Made by a program: the position numbers and the translations under genes. From Pseudomonadota bacterium (lineage in GTDB: Bacteria; Myxococcota; Myxococcia; Myxococcales; Myxococcaceae): a stretch of DNA of 64,000 nt. Shown here piece after piece: positions 1 through 8,815 of this stretch. The first letter of the stretch is position 1, and each line of letters begins with the position of its first letter. The stretch covers positions 1-64,000 of the forward strand of contig JAFAAN010000016.1 of the NCBI GenBank assembly GCA_023426545.1, in the 5' to 3' direction. The notes beneath the pieces are model-generated. The model ran no database searches. It was not told the DNA's origin and saw only the letters and a list, made by a program, of their open reading frames with translations.

Positions 1-1
1 G

Positions 2-1405
2 AGCCGAAGTGCCTCGGATACGACCGCGGACGACGCTGTGTCCGCGACGCCCATCGTCAAGGCTCCGGCACAGCTCAGCCGGAGTGAGTCTGCCCCTGCG
101 GACGACGCTGCGTCCGCGACGCCCATCGTCAAAGCCCCGGCCTCCTTGAACCGGAGCGCCTCGGCATCATCGGACGCGGATGACGTCGCGTCCGCGACGC
201 CCATCATCAAGGCCCCCGCGTTGCTTCAGCAGGAGACCGCGTCAGCCAGCGACGCGGAGGACGCGGTCGACCCCTCCGTGGAGTTGGAACGCGCCCCGCC
301 CAACGAGGGACCACTCGAACCCGACGCATCCTCCGAAGCTCCCGCGCCAACGCCCGTGGTCCGAAGTCCCGTCCAGGGCGAGCGCTACGAGCCCCCCGCG
401 CATACCCCGGTGGTGCGCTCGCCGTTCGAAAGTGAACGGGAAGAGCCGCCCGCGCCAACGCCCATCATCCGCGTACCGACGGAGCTGCTGCGAGAACTCG
501 TCCCCACGCGCTCCTCCTCCGGTCAAAGCCCCAGCGATTCGAACCGTCCCGAGGAGTACCCCACGCCCACGCCCATCGTGCCCGCCCCGTCGCCGCTCGC
601 GAGCCGGAGCACTTCGGCGCGCGTGGAGACGCCCGTGGGCCGCATCGCTTCCCTGCCACATCAGCCGCGGACCTCGATGGCCTCCGACCCGGAACGCCCG
701 CCCCCCATCCTGCGCCCCAGCGCCGGCGCATCTGAATCGGACCGCTTGCCCCCCATCCGCGGCGGAGGGACCTCATCCTCCTCGGAGCGCACGCCCCCGA
801 CACTCCGTCCGAGCACCGCGACGCCCGATGCCGAGCGTCCCCCGGCCCTCCCACCACGAGCCTCGACTCCGCCGCCGGTGCCCCGGCAGCGCCCGCCGCG
901 GCTCCAGTCCGTGGATGGTCCCCCTCGCCTCACGCCCGTGGACCCGTCGGCCCTCGAAGCGTCCGCGGCCATCTCCAGCGGCCATGACGAGGAGCCCGAA
1001 GAAATCTCCGAGGACGAAGCCGAATCCATCGACGACGGGGAGGGCACGCCCCCCGCCCGCACGCGGCCACAGCTCGATGAGCCCGACGAGATCAGCAGTG
1101 ACGAGGTAGAGGAGGCGGAGATTTCCGCCACAGGTGCAGCGCAGCTCATCGACGCGGACGACGCCATCGAGGAAGCCGAGGCTGAAGCCGCGCCAGAGCC
1201 CGAAGGCCCCGCGCCGGAGCCCGTTCCCTCGACGCTGAACCCGTGGTTCGCCCAGCTCGCGCACGGGTACTGTCCCCCCGACGGGATCCGCTTCGACCGT
1301 CACACTCCGCCCACGACGTTCCCGGGCCGGGACGAAGCGACGCCCCCCTCCCCGCCGAGCCCCTCGGGCCGTCCGGAAATCGTCGTCCGCGGCAAGGGCT
1401 CGTGA
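2..1405 (+). CDS. Pro/Ala/Ser-rich repeat protein, 5' end outside the window
   Basis: The reading frame is open from base 2, and the repeat pattern continues upstream of the first possible GTG (38). The window therefore holds only the C-terminal 467 residues. The visible start consists of tandem copies of a unit of about 22-28 residues carrying SATPI(V/I)KAPA next to a Ser/Asp-rich spacer. These decay into looser units such as PTPVVRSP, HTPVVRSP, PTPIIRVP and PTPIVPAP. A Pro/Arg-rich stretch follows, then an acidic segment of Glu/Asp/Ile, and a distinct C-terminus with NPWFAQLAHGYCPP and RHTPPTTFPGRD. The composition suggests an intrinsically disordered protein. The non-repetitive tail is the only part likely to be a conserved motif. 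It lies 99 bases upstream of aglZ on the same strand. I do not recognise the family, and function is unknown. Confidence 0.75.
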   Translation, partial: SRSASDTTADDAVSATPIVKAPAQLSRSESAPADDAASATPIVKAPASLNRSASASSDADDVASATPIIKAPALLQQETASASDAEDAVDPSVELERAPPNEGPLEPDASSEAPAPTPVVRSPVQGERYEPPAHTPVVRSPFESEREEPPAPTPIIRVPTELLRELVPTRSSSGQSPSDSNRPEEYPTPTPIVPAPSPLASRSTSARVETPVGRIASLPHQPRTSMASDPERPPPILRPSAGASESDRLPPIRGGGTSSSSERTPPTLRPSTATPDAERPPALPPRASTPPPVPRQRPPRLQSVDGPPRLTPVDPSALEASAAISSGHDEEPEEISEDEAESIDDGEGTPPARTRPQLDEPDEISSDEVEEAEISATGAAQLIDADDAIEEAEAEAAPEPEGPAPEPVPSTLNPWFAQLAHGYCPPDGIRFDRHTPPTTFPGRDEATPPSPPSPSGRPEIVVRGKGS

Positions 1406-1504
1406 GGCAGACGACCGAGCTGATCCCGGAAACTTTCCAAGTCTCGCACGCGCCCGATAGGATGTTCCGGTTTTCACAGCACTTTTCCCGGGACAAAGGG
1501 CTTC

Positions 1505-4500
1505 ATGGAGCGTCGGGTCCTCATCGTCGAGAGCGAGCATGATTTAGCGCTCAGCATGGCCACCGTGCTGAAGGGCGCGGGCTACCAGACGGCCTTGGCT
1601 GAAACGGCGGCTGACGCGCAGCGTGAGCTGGAGAAGCGGAGGCCAGACCTGGTCGTCCTCCGCGCGGAGCTGAAGGATCAGTCCGGCTTCGTGCTCTGCG
1701 GCAACATCAAGAAGGGCAAGTGGGGCCAGAACCTCAAGGTCCTCCTGCTCTCCTCCGAGAGTGGCGTGGATGGCCTGGCTCAGCACCGCCAGTCACCACA
1801 GGCCGCGGACGGATATCTGGTCATCCCGTTCGAGATGGGCGAGCTGGCCGCGATGAGCCACGGCATCGTCCCGCCCGGCACGGATGACGCCGGCGCGTCG
1901 GCCGACGCATCGAGCGGTCCGCGCGAGGCACCGCCCCCGATGCCCGCGCCGCCCAAGGCCGCCGCCGGTGGACCACCGAAGCTGCCCAAGCGTGAGCGCC
2001 GCAGCGCCATGACGGAAGAGGACCGCGCGTTCCTCGACCGCACCTTCCAGTCCATCGCGGACCGCAAGGCCGAGCTTCTGGCCGAGTCCCGCCAGCTCAA
2101 GCGCCCGCCTCCGCGGCGCGAGCTGATGGGCACGCCCGAGGGCAAGATCCAGATCCTCCGCGACGAGCTGAAGACGCGCGAGGCCCAGCTCGCCCGCCTC
2201 TCCGAAATCTGGAGCGTCCGTGAGCGCGAGCTGCTCTCCGGAGAGGACCGGCTCCACGAGAAGGACGTGGAGCTCCAGGGCCTGAAGATGCAGGTGGACG
2301 ACCTGCTGCGCCGCTTCAACGAGGCCCAGCAGGCGACCCTCCAGAAGGAGCGCGAGCACGGCGCCACCGTCGATGACCTGCTCCTCCAGAAGTTCTCCGC
2401 GGAGAAGGACCTCATCGAGGTCGTGGCGTCCAAGGAGAAGGACATCAACCTCCTGCGCCGGGAGGTCTCCCGCGCCGAGGAGGAGCTGGCCCGCCGCGCC
2501 AGCGAGCTGGAGCACGGCCGCAACGAGTACGACAAGCTGGAGAAGCACCTCGGCGTCGTCACGCTCGAGTTTGAGGTCAAGGAACAGAAGCTCCAGGACA
2601 CCATCGCCGCCCACGAAGGCGAAATCGCGCGGCTGACCCGGCGCGGCGACGACTTCGAGACGGAGCTGAACCGCACCATCAGCGAGCGCGACCAGCGCTT
2701 CGCCGAGCTGGACGGTGAAATCCAGGCGCTCCAGGAGCGCTTGCAGCAGACCGAGCAGGAGCGTGACGCCACCGTGCGTGGGCTGGAGGCCCGCGCCGCG
2801 CGCGCCGAGGAGCATGGTGCCCAGGCGGACGCGGAGATCCACCGCCTGAGCGCCGAGCGCGATGCCCTGGAGGCGAAGCTCAGTCAGCAGGTTTCGGACC
2901 TGGAGACCGACCTCGCCCGCACCACGGGCGAGCGTGACCAGCTCCGCCTGGACAAGGACGCCCAGGAGACCGAGCTCACCCAGCGCCTCGAGGAGCGCGA
3001 CGCGAAGATTGGGACGCTCGAACGGGAGATGGCGGAGACCATCGCCCGGAACGAGCACACCGAGGCAGAGCTCAACGCCAACATCCAGCAGCAACTGGAG
3101 CGCATCGGAGAGCTCGAAGGTGAGGTCGAGGCCGTCAAGACCCACCTGGAGGACCGCGAGGCCGAGCTGACCGCGGAGCTCCAGGCGCTGGGCCAGGCCA
3201 AGGACGAGCTGGAGACGGACCTCAACGACCGGCTCCAGGCACTCTCCCAGGCGAAGGACGCACTGGAGGCGGACCTCTCCCGCCAGCTGGAGGAGCTGCG
3301 CGCCACCAAGGCCGAGCTGGAGGCGGACCTCACGGGGCAGATTCAAGCGCTCACCTCCCAGTTGGAGGAGACGCAGCGTCAGCTCGACGACTCGCAGCAG
3401 ACCGGCGAGCAGCTCTCCGCGCGCGTCGCGATGCTGGAGGACACCGTCAACCAGCGCGAGGCCACCATCGAGTCCCTTCAGGGCCACGTGGTGGCGCGCG
3501 ACCAGCGCATCTCCGAGCTGAGCGGCGACCTGGAAGCCACCAGCCAGACGCTGGCGCAGACACAGCAGGTGCTGGCCCAGACCGAGGACACGCTGGCGCA
3601 GACGCGCGGCGAGCTGGAGGCCACCAGCCAGACGCTCCAGCAGACGCAGCAGGCGCTGGCGCAGACGGAGCAGCAGCTCGCGGCCACGCAGCACACCCTC
3701 GCGAGCACCGAGGGCACGCTGGCGGAGACGCGCGGCGAGCTGGACGCCACCAGCCAGACGCTGGCCGTCACCCAGTCCCGCCTCGCGCAGACCGAGGACA
3801 CGCTGGCCCAGGCGCGCGGCGAGCTGGACGCCACCAGCCAGACGCTGGCGCAGACGGAGCAGCAGCTCGCGGCCACGCAGCACACCCTCGCGAGCACCGA
3901 GGGCACGCTGGCGGAGACGCGCGGCGAGCTGGAGGCCACCAGCCAGACGCTCCAGCAGACGCAGTCGGCGCTGGACGAGACGCGCGACGCGCTGGCCCAG
4001 ACCACCCACGAGCGCGACCAGCGCATCGCGGAGCTGGCGGACCTGGGCGCGGCGAAGGACGCGCTGGAGCAGCAGCTCACCGGCCAGATTGGTCAGCTCC
4101 GCAACGAGCTGTCCGAAACACAGGGCCATTACGAGGCCGAGCGAGCCGCGCACGAGAAGCTGGCCGCCGAGACGAGCGCGCACATCGGGGACCTCACCAG
4201 CGAGCGCGACGGTCTGCGCTCCGAGCTGGAGGCCACCAGCGCCACGCTGGCGCAGACGCAGGGACAGCTCACCGCCACGCACGACGCGCTGGCGCACGAG
4301 CAGCACGCGCACCAGGAGAGCCGGCAGGCCGCCGCCAGCGCCCAGGCCGCGCTGGAGGGGCAGCTCGCCGAGGCGCGGGCCCATGCCGAGGACCTGGGCG
4401 AGCACCTCACCCTCACCAAGCACGAGTTGGGCACGCGCGTCGCCGAGGTGACACAGCTCACCGCCAGCCTGGCGCAGACGGAGAACGCCCGCGCCAGCCT

Positions 4501-5734
4501 CGAGGAGCGGCTGCACACGCTCACCGTGGAGTCGCAGCGCCGCGAGGAGCTTCTCCAGAACGACCTCGAGCAGAAGGGCACGGAGCTGTCGGACACGCTC
4601 CGCAAGCTCACCCACGTGACGCAGGAGAAGATGCGTCAGGCCGAGGTGCTCAACCGCGAGGTGGCCAACCGCACCGAGCAGCTCAAGGCGATGGAGCACA
4701 AGCTCCAGACACAGGCCACCGAGGCCCGGCGTCAGGCCGAGGGCCTGGGGCAGCAGATCGCCGGCCTCAACGAGCAGCTCGACCAGGGCCGCAAAGCCCT
4801 GGCCGGACGCGAGGAGCAGCTCCGCGCGGCGGGCGCCGCGCAGCAGAAGCTCACCGCCGAGCGGGACGGGCTCGCCCGTCAGGTCCAGGAGGCCGAGGCC
4901 AGGCTACAGCAGCAGGCGCAGCAAGCCGCCCAGGAGCGCGCAGACGCCCGGCGTGCGGCGGACGAGCTGGCCGCGAAGCTGGCCAAGGCCGAACAGCGCA
5001 TCGCGCAGCTCACGCAGGAGGCCCAGGCCCACGCCGCCGAGGCCGACACCCGGGCCAAGGACCTGCAGGGCCAGCTGAGCGCGCGGGCGAAGAAGATCCA
5101 GGACCTGGAGCTGGCGCTGGAGAACGCCCAGGGCGCCAAGGGCCGGGCCGAGAAGGAGCTCAACACCAAGGTGGCCGCGGCCGAGAGCAAGGCGCACGAG
5201 GCCGCCACCCGCCTGGCCGCCGCGCAGAAGGAGCGCAAGGACCTGGAGGCGCGCCACCTCAAGGAGCAGGAGGAGCTCGTCGCCAAGCAGAAGGCGGAGC
5301 TGGAGCGCCGCGACGCCATCAAGGCCCAGGAGGTCGCCCGCCTGCAGCAGTCCGTGCAGGAGAAGAGCAAGGCCCTCAAGGTCGCCGAGCTGGAGCTCGC
5401 GCGGTACAAGAGCAAGTCCGCCGCCGCGCCTCCCAAGGCCGCCGCCTCCCGGCCCGCCGTGGCCGAGGAGGACGACGTGGCGGTGAGGACGCAGCTCAAC
5501 CAGGTCATCCCTCCGGCGGGAGCCCCGGCACCCTCAGCGGCCCCGGCGAAGAAGCCCGCGCCCAAGGCCGCCGCCCCTGCCGCTAAGAAGGCCCCTGCCC
5601 CGGCACCGGCCCCCGTGCCGCCGCCCGCGCCGAGCGACGACGCCGAGCCCACCGACCGGACCCTGGTCATCCAGCTCCCCACGGTCCAGGAGGACGACGA
5701 CTGGACGGCCCTGGTGGACGAGCTGGACAAGTAG
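1505..5734 (+). CDS. aglZ: AglZ, gliding-motility protein with pseudo-receiver and long coiled coil
   Basis: This 1409-residue protein matches what is known of AglZ, the scaffold of the adventurous (A) gliding motility machinery of Myxococcus, which assembles at focal adhesion sites and responds to Frz/MglA polarity control. Residues 1-120 form a receiver fold (RVLIVESEHD start), but Arg53 occupies the phospho-acceptor Asp position and the conserved Lys of the last strand is missing (YLVIPFE). It is therefore a pseudo-receiver. A Pro/Ala linker follows (about 130-165), then roughly 1100 residues of heptad-rich coiled coil. Within it is a Thr/Gln/Leu-rich section of repeated SQTLAQTQ-type units (about 675-830). 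The tail is Ala/Pro/Lys-rich and ends with TLVIQLPTVQEDDDWTALVDEL. The ATG at 1505 is preceded by AAAGGG. Family length in M. xanthus is close to 1395 residues, so the call is firm. Confidence 0.93.
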   Translation: MERRVLIVESEHDLALSMATVLKGAGYQTALAETAADAQRELEKRRPDLVVLRAELKDQSGFVLCGNIKKGKWGQNLKVLLLSSESGVDGLAQHRQSPQAADGYLVIPFEMGELAAMSHGIVPPGTDDAGASADASSGPREAPPPMPAPPKAAAGGPPKLPKRERRSAMTEEDRAFLDRTFQSIADRKAELLAESRQLKRPPPRRELMGTPEGKIQILRDELKTREAQLARLSEIWSVRERELLSGEDRLHEKDVELQGLKMQVDDLLRRFNEAQQATLQKEREHGATVDDLLLQKFSAEKDLIEVVASKEKDINLLRREVSRAEEELARRASELEHGRNEYDKLEKHLGVVTLEFEVKEQKLQDTIAAHEGEIARLTRRGDDFETELNRTISERDQRFAELDGEIQALQERLQQTEQERDATVRGLEARAARAEEHGAQADAEIHRLSAERDALEAKLSQQVSDLETDLARTTGERDQLRLDKDAQETELTQRLEERDAKIGTLEREMAETIARNEHTEAELNANIQQQLERIGELEGEVEAVKTHLEDREAELTAELQALGQAKDELETDLNDRLQALSQAKDALEADLSRQLEELRATKAELEADLTGQIQALTSQLEETQRQLDDSQQTGEQLSARVAMLEDTVNQREATIESLQGHVVARDQRISELSGDLEATSQTLAQTQQVLAQTEDTLAQTRGELEATSQTLQQTQQALAQTEQQLAATQHTLASTEGTLAETRGELDATSQTLAVTQSRLAQTEDTLAQARGELDATSQTLAQTEQQLAATQHTLASTEGTLAETRGELEATSQTLQQTQSALDETRDALAQTTHERDQRIAELADLGAAKDALEQQLTGQIGQLRNELSETQGHYEAERAAHEKLAAETSAHIGDLTSERDGLRSELEATSATLAQTQGQLTATHDALAHEQHAHQESRQAAASAQAALEGQLAEARAHAEDLGEHLTLTKHELGTRVAEVTQLTASLAQTENARASLEERLHTLTVESQRREELLQNDLEQKGTELSDTLRKLTHVTQEKMRQAEVLNREVANRTEQLKAMEHKLQTQATEARRQAEGLGQQIAGLNEQLDQGRKALAGREEQLRAAGAAQQKLTAERDGLARQVQEAEARLQQQAQQAAQERADARRAADELAAKLAKAEQRIAQLTQEAQAHAAEADTRAKDLQGQLSARAKKIQDLELALENAQGAKGRAEKELNTKVAAAESKAHEAATRLAAAQKERKDLEARHLKEQEELVAKQKAELERRDAIKAQEVARLQQSVQEKSKALKVAELELARYKSKSAAAPPKAAASRPAVAEEDDVAVRTQLNQVIPPAGAPAPSAAPAKKPAPKAAAPAAKKAPAPAPAPVPPPAPSDDAEPTDRTLVIQLPTVQEDDDWTALVDELDK
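3654..3933 (+). repeat. Two 91-bp identical direct repeats inside aglZ
   Basis: Bases 3654-3744 are identical by reading to 3843-3933, an offset of 189 bp (63 codons). The duplicated stretch encodes LAQTEQQLAATQHTLASTEG and the residues after it. It sits in a wider array of degenerate SQTL/QTQ units, so the repeat keeps both reading frame and coiled-coil phase (63 = 9 heptads). Confidence 0.85.
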
Positions 5735-5743
5735 CGCGTCCCT

Positions 5744-5769
5744 GGGCGCCGGGAATGCTCCCGGCGCCC
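5744..5769 (+). terminator. Perfect 11-bp GC hairpin after aglZ
   Basis: GGGCGCCGGGA (5744-5754) pairs perfectly with TCCCGGCGCCC (5759-5769) across the tetraloop ATGC, 10 bases after the aglZ stop. No U tract follows, as is common in this GC range, so it may end transcription only partly or mark a Rho-dependent end. Confidence 0.6.
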
Positions 5770-5930
5770 GCGTCCGGGACTCCGGCGCCGTCCGCCGGAG
5801 CTCCCGCGGCCCCTGCCCCGAAAAATCTGCGGCCCACGCCAGGAGCCCTGACACCCGTGCCCTGGCAGGACACGCGCGTCAGGCCTCGGCGGGCACGTTC
5901 AGGACATGACACCGGCGGCGCCGGCCAGGC

Positions 5931-6152
5931 TCACAGCGCGGCGCGCGCCTCGCGGACCAGCTCCTTGAAGTGGAGCGTGGAGAGGATGTCCCGGAAGGAC
6001 GCGGCGCGGCCGCCCTCGAGGGCTTCGGCCTGGGCGCGTCGCCAACTGTTGCGGAGCGTTCGCAACGAGACATAGGCCAACAGCAGCGGGAACCCGCCCG
6101 GAAGCAGGATGACCGCCACCACCATCACCATCCGCATCCACGCCCACACCAT
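5931..6152 (-). CDS. small membrane protein, 73 aa
   Basis: I chose the ATG at 6152 because GGGGAGG lies nine bases upstream. A longer reading to 6197 lacks such a site. The N-terminal half is strongly hydrophobic (MVMVVAVILLPGGFPLLLAYV), giving one or two membrane segments. The C-terminal half is basic/amphipathic and ends FKELVREARAAL. It is convergent with aglZ and divergent from the MoxR-type gene. I do not recognise the family, and the gene may be specific to myxobacteria. The good ribosome site and plausible topology are the main evidence that it is real. Confidence 0.55.
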   Translation of the reverse strand: MVWAWMRMVMVVAVILLPGGFPLLLAYVSLRTLRNSWRRAQAEALEGGRAASFRDILSTLHFKELVREARAAL

Positions 6153-6341
6153 GACCGCTGACCTCCCCGAGTCCTGAGTTGCCCAGGTGAGATGCACAGC
6201 GTGTGCCCACGGTGCGCAGAAAATTTCCCAGTGGAGTTACGCAGGGTTGCCAGGCGGCGAGGCGGACGGGCCACGGTGGTGACACCGGAACCCTGGCATT
6301 TTTGCCGCAGTTGCCCGGAAGGGGTCGGTTAAGTTCGCGGG

Positions 6342-7280
6342 GTGAGCACCCCTTCGACGGTTGAGAGCCACGCCTTCACCAGCGTGGAGGACGCGGAGCA
6401 GCGCCTGGAGCAGGTGGGCTACCTGTCCTCGCCGGAAATCGCCACGGCCGCCTTCCTGGCGGACCGGATGAACAAGCCCATCCTGGTGGAAGGCCCCGCC
6501 GGCGTCGGCAAGACGGAGCTGGCCAAGGCCCTGGCCAAGGCCCTGGGCCGCGAGTTCATCCGCCTCCAATGCTACGAGGGCCTGGACGAGGCCAAGGCCC
6601 TCTACGAGTGGGAGTACGCCAAGCAGCTCCTCTACACCCAGCTCCTCAAGGACAAGATCGGGGACATGGTGCAGGGCACCACCACGCTGGCGCAGGCGGC
6701 GGACCGGCTGGCCTCCAGCGACGCGGTGTTCTTCTCCGAAAGATTCCTGCTGCCCCGTCCGGTGCTGCGAGCCCAGCTCTCCGAGCGCCCCGCCCTGCTG
6801 CTGGTGGATGAAATCGACAAGGCGGACCCGGAGTTCGAGGCCTTCCTGCTGGAGGTGCTGGCCGACAACGCCGTCACCATCCCCGAGCTGGGCACCTTCC
6901 AGGCGAAGCACATCCCCCGCGTGCTGCTCACCTCCAACGCCGCGCGAGAGCTGTCCGACGCGCTCAAGCGCCGCTGCCTGCACCTGCACATCGACTTCCC
7001 GGACCGGGAGCGCGAGCTGCGCATCGTCCGCGCCCGGCTGCCCGAGGTTCCCCAGGTGCTCGCCGAACAGGTGGTGGAGGCGGTGGCCGCCATCCGCGAG
7101 CTCGATTTGAAGAAGGCGCCCTCCATCAGCGAGACGCTGGACTGGGCGCAGAGCCTGGCGCTGCTGAACGCCGAGCAGCTCACCTCGGACGTGGTGGCCT
7201 CCACGCTCAACCTCGTCCTCAAGTACGAGGGCGACATCGAGAAGGCGAAGGCGAACCTCCCGCAGATTGCCCAGGCCTGA
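6342..7280 (+). CDS. MoxR-type AAA+ ATPase
   Basis: This 312-residue AAA+ protein has a Walker A GPAGVGKTEL (residues 51-60), Walker B ALLLVDEID (151-159), a sensor-1-like LLTSNAARELSDALKRR and a C-terminal lid. This is the layout of MoxR/RavA-type chaperone ATPases, which remodel or mature partner proteins in the cytoplasm. Partners are usually von Willebrand A-domain proteins. None is seen nearby. Instead a patatin-like protein starts 17 bases downstream, implying an operon. The start is GTG at 6342. No upstream ATG gives a better product. Fairly sure of the family, unsure of the client. Confidence 0.85.
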   Translation: MSTPSTVESHAFTSVEDAEQRLEQVGYLSSPEIATAAFLADRMNKPILVEGPAGVGKTELAKALAKALGREFIRLQCYEGLDEAKALYEWEYAKQLLYTQLLKDKIGDMVQGTTTLAQAADRLASSDAVFFSERFLLPRPVLRAQLSERPALLLVDEIDKADPEFEAFLLEVLADNAVTIPELGTFQAKHIPRVLLTSNAARELSDALKRRCLHLHIDFPDRERELRIVRARLPEVPQVLAEQVVEAVAAIRELDLKKAPSISETLDWAQSLALLNAEQLTSDVVASTLNLVLKYEGDIEKAKANLPQIAQA

Positions 7281-7297
7281 CCGGCCATCCGAAGCAC

Positions 7298-8713
7298 GTG
7301 CTGCTGAAGGAACGCTTTCAAATCACCCGCCCGCTCGAGGAGATGGAGCTCGTCCTCGTGCGCGCGGCCATGGCCCACCCCGCGCTGGTCGACGCGCGGG
7401 AGGAGGCCATCCTGCGCACCGTCCTGTCGCTGGCCCGGCTCTACAAGGTGCGGCACGGCAGCCTGGACGTGGGCGTGGGCGCGCTGCTCACCCCCTTCCG
7501 GGAACAGGTGGAGCGCCGCCTCGGCCCCGTCCTGCGAGGCCCCCACCCGCCCACGCGGGACAGGCTGATGCCGCACGTGAAGGACCTGCGCCTGCACGCG
7601 GCGAAGGCCCGCGACGCGGTGGCGCAACGCCTGCGCGGGCGGGTGCCGCTGGAGGCGCTGGAGCGGGAGATTCGCCAGAAGGAGCTGGTGCTCATCGCCG
7701 GTGGTGGTGGCGGCACGGCGTATGTCTACCTGGGCGTGATGAGCCTGCTGAACGAGCACGGCCTGGAGCCGCGGCTGCTCGCCGGCGCGTCCATGGGCGC
7801 CATCCTCACCCTCATGCGCTCGCGCCTGGCGCGCTTCGACCCCACGGACATGATCAACATCGTCCGGGGCCTCTCCTTCCGGAAGCTCTTCCGCTTCATC
7901 TCCACGGAGAGCCGCTACGGCCTGCCCGCGGCGCTGCGGCTGTTCCTGCGCTCCGGGCTCGGCCGCTTCTTCGGCGCGGGGCCTGACAGCAGCGGCATGC
8001 GGCTGAAGGACCTGCCGGTGCCCACCCTCATCGCCGTGGGCGGCATCCGCCGAGGCATGCTTCCCCGGCCGCTGGAGTATTACGAGCGCCTCATGGGTAC
8101 CAGCCCACTGGGTCTGCTCAACCCCGCGGGTGTGGCGCGCCGCATCCAAGCCGCCATGGGCGCCATGGCCGAGCTGTTCACCCGCCCCGAAATCACCGCG
8201 CGCCTCTACCTGGGAGCCGACGACGCCACCGGCGACTTCGACGCGCTCGACGCCGCGGGCTTCTCGTCCGCGCTGCCCGGCGTCATTCACTACGACGTGC
8301 TGCGCGAGGACCCGGCCATGCACACGTTGGTGGAAGGAGTGATGGCGCAGCACGGCGTGGCGCGCCTCATCGACGGAGGCCTGGTGGACAACCTACCCGC
8401 GAAGGCGGCGTGGAAGGCGGTGGCGCGGGGCCGTATCGGCACGCGCAACGCATTCATCCTCGCGCTCGACGGCTTCGCGCCGAAGCTGTCCACGCCCTTC
8501 TGGCTGCCACTCCAGCGGTTGGCTGCGATGACGGTGGCGCCCAACCTTCCCTATACGCACCACGTCAAACGCTTCCCCCGAACACTGTCGCCGCTCGACG
8601 TCGTCCCATCGGTCGAACTGGCCTCGAAGGCGCTACACTTCGGAAGGAACGCGCTGGCGGAGGACATCCCGTTCCTGCGCCGGATGCTCGCTCCCCTGCC
8701 CTCGGTTCTGTAA
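7298..8713 (+). CDS. patatin-like phospholipase
   Basis: A 471-residue protein with the patatin Ser/Asp dyad. The oxyanion loop GGGGGTAYVYLG (136-146) precedes the nucleophile elbow GASMG (Ser165), and the catalytic Asp359 lies in DGGLVDN. Family members hydrolyse acyl esters of phospholipids or other lipids. The roughly 130-residue N-terminal helical extension is not part of the core fold. No signal peptide is visible, so a cytoplasmic or membrane-peripheral site is likely. GTG start at 7298, 17 bases after the MoxR-type ATPase, so the two are probably cotranscribed and the ATPase may act on this enzyme (inference). Confidence 0.85.
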   Translation: MLLKERFQITRPLEEMELVLVRAAMAHPALVDAREEAILRTVLSLARLYKVRHGSLDVGVGALLTPFREQVERRLGPVLRGPHPPTRDRLMPHVKDLRLHAAKARDAVAQRLRGRVPLEALEREIRQKELVLIAGGGGGTAYVYLGVMSLLNEHGLEPRLLAGASMGAILTLMRSRLARFDPTDMINIVRGLSFRKLFRFISTESRYGLPAALRLFLRSGLGRFFGAGPDSSGMRLKDLPVPTLIAVGGIRRGMLPRPLEYYERLMGTSPLGLLNPAGVARRIQAAMGAMAELFTRPEITARLYLGADDATGDFDALDAAGFSSALPGVIHYDVLREDPAMHTLVEGVMAQHGVARLIDGGLVDNLPAKAAWKAVARGRIGTRNAFILALDGFAPKLSTPFWLPLQRLAAMTVAPNLPYTHHVKRFPRTLSPLDVVPSVELASKALHFGRNALAEDIPFLRRMLAPLPSVL

Positions 8714-8740
8714 CCCGATGGCTGGAACAAGAAACTCACT

Positions 8741-8769
8741 TTGACCTCATAGGGTTCGCTGGATAGAAG
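8741..8769 (+). promoter_or_regulatory. probable sigma-70 promoter for ilvE
   Basis: TTGACC (8741-8746), a 17-base spacer and TAGAAG (8764-8769) lie 47 bases upstream of the ilvE start. The spacing is ideal and the -35 matches at five of six positions. The -10 matches more weakly. Confidence 0.45.
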
Positions 8770-8815
8770 GCCCGGGCTGTCCCATCCCTCAAACATCTGG
8801 GCGAAGGAACATCGA

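Noticed and set aside
3535..3990. Possible CRISPR-like direct repeats
   Set aside because: The repeats lie in a coding coiled coil, are longer than CRISPR repeats and have no regular spacers. They are an internal protein duplication.
1793..4699. 968-codon open frame on the minus strand inside aglZ
   Set aside because: It mirrors the Leu/Glu/Gln coiled-coil codons in a GC-rich gene; it has Leu/Arg/Val-rich low-complexity content, no family, and aglZ on the plus strand is certain.
6632..8353. 573-codon minus-strand open frame across the MoxR and patatin genes
   Set aside because: Covers two well-supported genes and has no domain of its own.
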